Of a DNA stretch of 6,885 nucleotides, positions 5,746 through 6,885 are shown in pieces. Location: contig CAKUYM010000230.1 in NCBI GenBank assembly GCA_934716785.1, positions 1 to 6,885 of the forward strand, written 5' to 3'. Source of the stretch: an uncultured Bacteroides sp. (GTDB lineage: Bacteria > Bacteroidota > Bacteroidia > Bacteroidales > Bacteroidaceae). The notes under the pieces are model-generated. The model did not search any database. It was given only the letters and a program-made list of their open reading frames with translations, and had not been told where the DNA came from. A program made the translations under genes and the position numbers. Every line of letters starts with the position of its first letter. Position 1 is the stretch's first letter.

Positions 5746-6885
5746 ATGAAAATGAAATTATATAATAGATATTTCAGCAAAAGTCTGCTTCTTGTTTCTG
5801 CTTGTTCTTTGTGGATATTAGGAGCTTGTACGGGAGATTTCATGGAGACGAATACCGATCCCAATGCCGTGACGGAAGAAGAGTTGGGATATGATAACTT
5901 GGGCACGGGCTCGATGATAACGCAGATGCAGTATCAGATGTATCCATGTATTACAAAAGACCAAAATGTGGATGTCAATAACTATCAGAAAATGTTCAGC
6001 CTTGCCGGAGATATCTTCTCAGGACATCAGGGAGCTTCCAACATGTTTGATAGCAACGGAAGAAATAATACGACGTATGACATGTATCCCGATTGGTGTG
6101 CAGCGGCTTATACAGTGGCGTATCAGAATTATATGACTCCTTGGTACACTCTTTACACCAAGAGAAATATCAACCCTTCTACATTTGCTGTGGGGCAGAT
6201 TTTGAAGGTATTCGGTATGCATCGCATTACGGATATGTATGGTCCGATTCCTTATAAGGATTTCGCACCGGCTTCTAATGTTCCGTTCACTTCGCAACAA
6301 GCTATTTACGAACAATTTTTCAGTGAATTGGATGAAGCAATCAGCATATTGAAAGAGTTTATCAAAGACAATCCCGGTGCCAAGCCCTTGGCAAGTTATG
6401 ATAAGATATATGGCGGTGATTTTGAGAAATGGGTGAAGTTTGCCAATTCTTTGAAGTTGCGCTTGGTCATTCGTGTCGTATATGCAGACGAGACTTTGGC
6501 TCAACAGAAGGCTGAAGAAGCTATAAGAGACGGTGTGTTTGCCGATAATGAGGACAATGCCATGCTGAAAGTGGATGGTTCGGCAACGGTTAATCCTCTG
6601 TATATGATTTGCTATACTTACAATGACAGCCGTTTGGGGGCAACTATGGAAAGCTATTTGAAGGGCTATGAGGATCCTCGTTTGGATATTTGGTTCGCTA
6701 AATCGGAGGTTTCGGAATTTAAAGAATATAACGGAATCAGATGCGGAAGTATATTTAATGGAAATGATTATAAGATATTTTCTAATCTGAATGTCTCTTC
6801 AAGTACGCCTATCCAGTTTATGAATGCTGCGGAAGTCTATTTTCTGCGTGCGGAAGCCGCTTTGCGCGGATGGAACGCAGGGGGA
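5746..6885 (+). CDS. SusD/RagB-family nutrient-binding outer-membrane lipoprotein (SusD-like_2 type), 5' part
   Basis: Starts at ATG 5746, 16 bases after the susC stop, and is open for 380 codons to the window edge. Residues 1-27 are a lipoprotein signal peptide with lipobox LGAC, the acylated Cys being residue 28, followed by TGDFMETNTDPNAVTEEEL, the usual opening of this family. Further family features are ITDMYGPIPYKDF, a central helical repeat region (FEKWVKFANSLKLRLVIRV), YEDPRLDIWF, and near the edge MNAAEVYFLRAEAALRGWN, a helix of the TPR-like scaffold. These fit the SusD-like_2 subfamily better than classical starch SusD. Roughly 100-200 residues are likely missing at the C-terminus. 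The protein would cap the SusC-like barrel at the cell surface and bind the substrate. Another in-frame ATG at 5752 is possible and would not change the lipobox. Confidence 0.95.
   Translation, partial: MKMKLYNRYFSKSLLLVSACSLWILGACTGDFMETNTDPNAVTEEELGYDNLGTGSMITQMQYQMYPCITKDQNVDVNNYQKMFSLAGDIFSGHQGASNMFDSNGRNNTTYDMYPDWCAAAYTVAYQNYMTPWYTLYTKRNINPSTFAVGQILKVFGMHRITDMYGPIPYKDFAPASNVPFTSQQAIYEQFFSELDEAISILKEFIKDNPGAKPLASYDKIYGGDFEKWVKFANSLKLRLVIRVVYADETLAQQKAEEAIRDGVFADNEDNAMLKVDGSATVNPLYMICYTYNDSRLGATMESYLKGYEDPRLDIWFAKSEVSEFKEYNGIRCGSIFNGNDYKIFSNLNVSSSTPIQFMNAAEVYFLRAEAALRGWNAGG

Noticed and set aside
6019..6504. 161-codon - strand frame inside the susD-like gene
   Set aside because: It is opposite clear SusD-like motifs and has no independent support.
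1..6885. Search by eye for tRNA or rRNA genes, CRISPR arrays, insertion sequences, integrase or attachment sites
   Set aside because: No repeat-spacer array, transposase-like frame, terminal inverted repeats or structured RNA gene other than the antisense candidate was seen; almost all sequence is explained by four genes.

Overview
The window looks like chromosomal DNA from a gut Bacteroidales, most likely a Bacteroides species. This rests on the SusC/SusD pair, the FecR-like anti-sigma factor with a DUF4974-type C-terminus, the moderate GC content, the lack of Shine-Dalgarno sites before the starts, and a TAnnTTTG-type promoter element. All recognisable genes lie on the + strand.

Layout: (1) Bases 2-1138 hold the 3' part of a secreted or surface protein. 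It has an InlB B-repeat-like module, one EF-hand-like calcium loop, three short leucine-rich repeats and an unrecognised beta-rich C-terminus. (2) A 92-base gap has only weak terminator and promoter candidates. (3) Bases 1231-2151 encode a complete FecR-family anti-sigma factor. (4) A 188-base gap contains a strong hairpin. Its best terminator geometry is on the - strand (stem followed by T8), and a perfect TAnnTTTG element on the - strand sits right at the susC start. Together they predict an antisense RNA of about 120 nt covering the susC leader. (5) Bases 2340-5729 encode a complete SusC-like TonB-dependent transporter with an N-terminal STN signalling domain. (6) 16 bases later a SusD-like lipoprotein gene begins and runs off the window at 6885.

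How the parts probably work together: SusD and SusC form an outer-membrane capture and import complex for a glycan or other oligomer. Substrate passage would be signalled by the STN domain of SusC to the periplasmic part of FecR, which would release an ECF sigma factor that turns on the susCD operon. The sigma gene is not in the window and not directly 5' of fecR, where it is usually found. The predicted antisense RNA would add a second, repressive layer on the susC leader, as described for DonS-type RNAs of Bacteroides polysaccharide-utilisation loci. The substrate cannot be read from the sequence because no glycosidase, lyase or peptidase gene is in view. The system is a recognisable type; the least ordinary parts are the antisense RNA candidate and the calcium-loop/LRR protein in the place where a sigma gene is expected.
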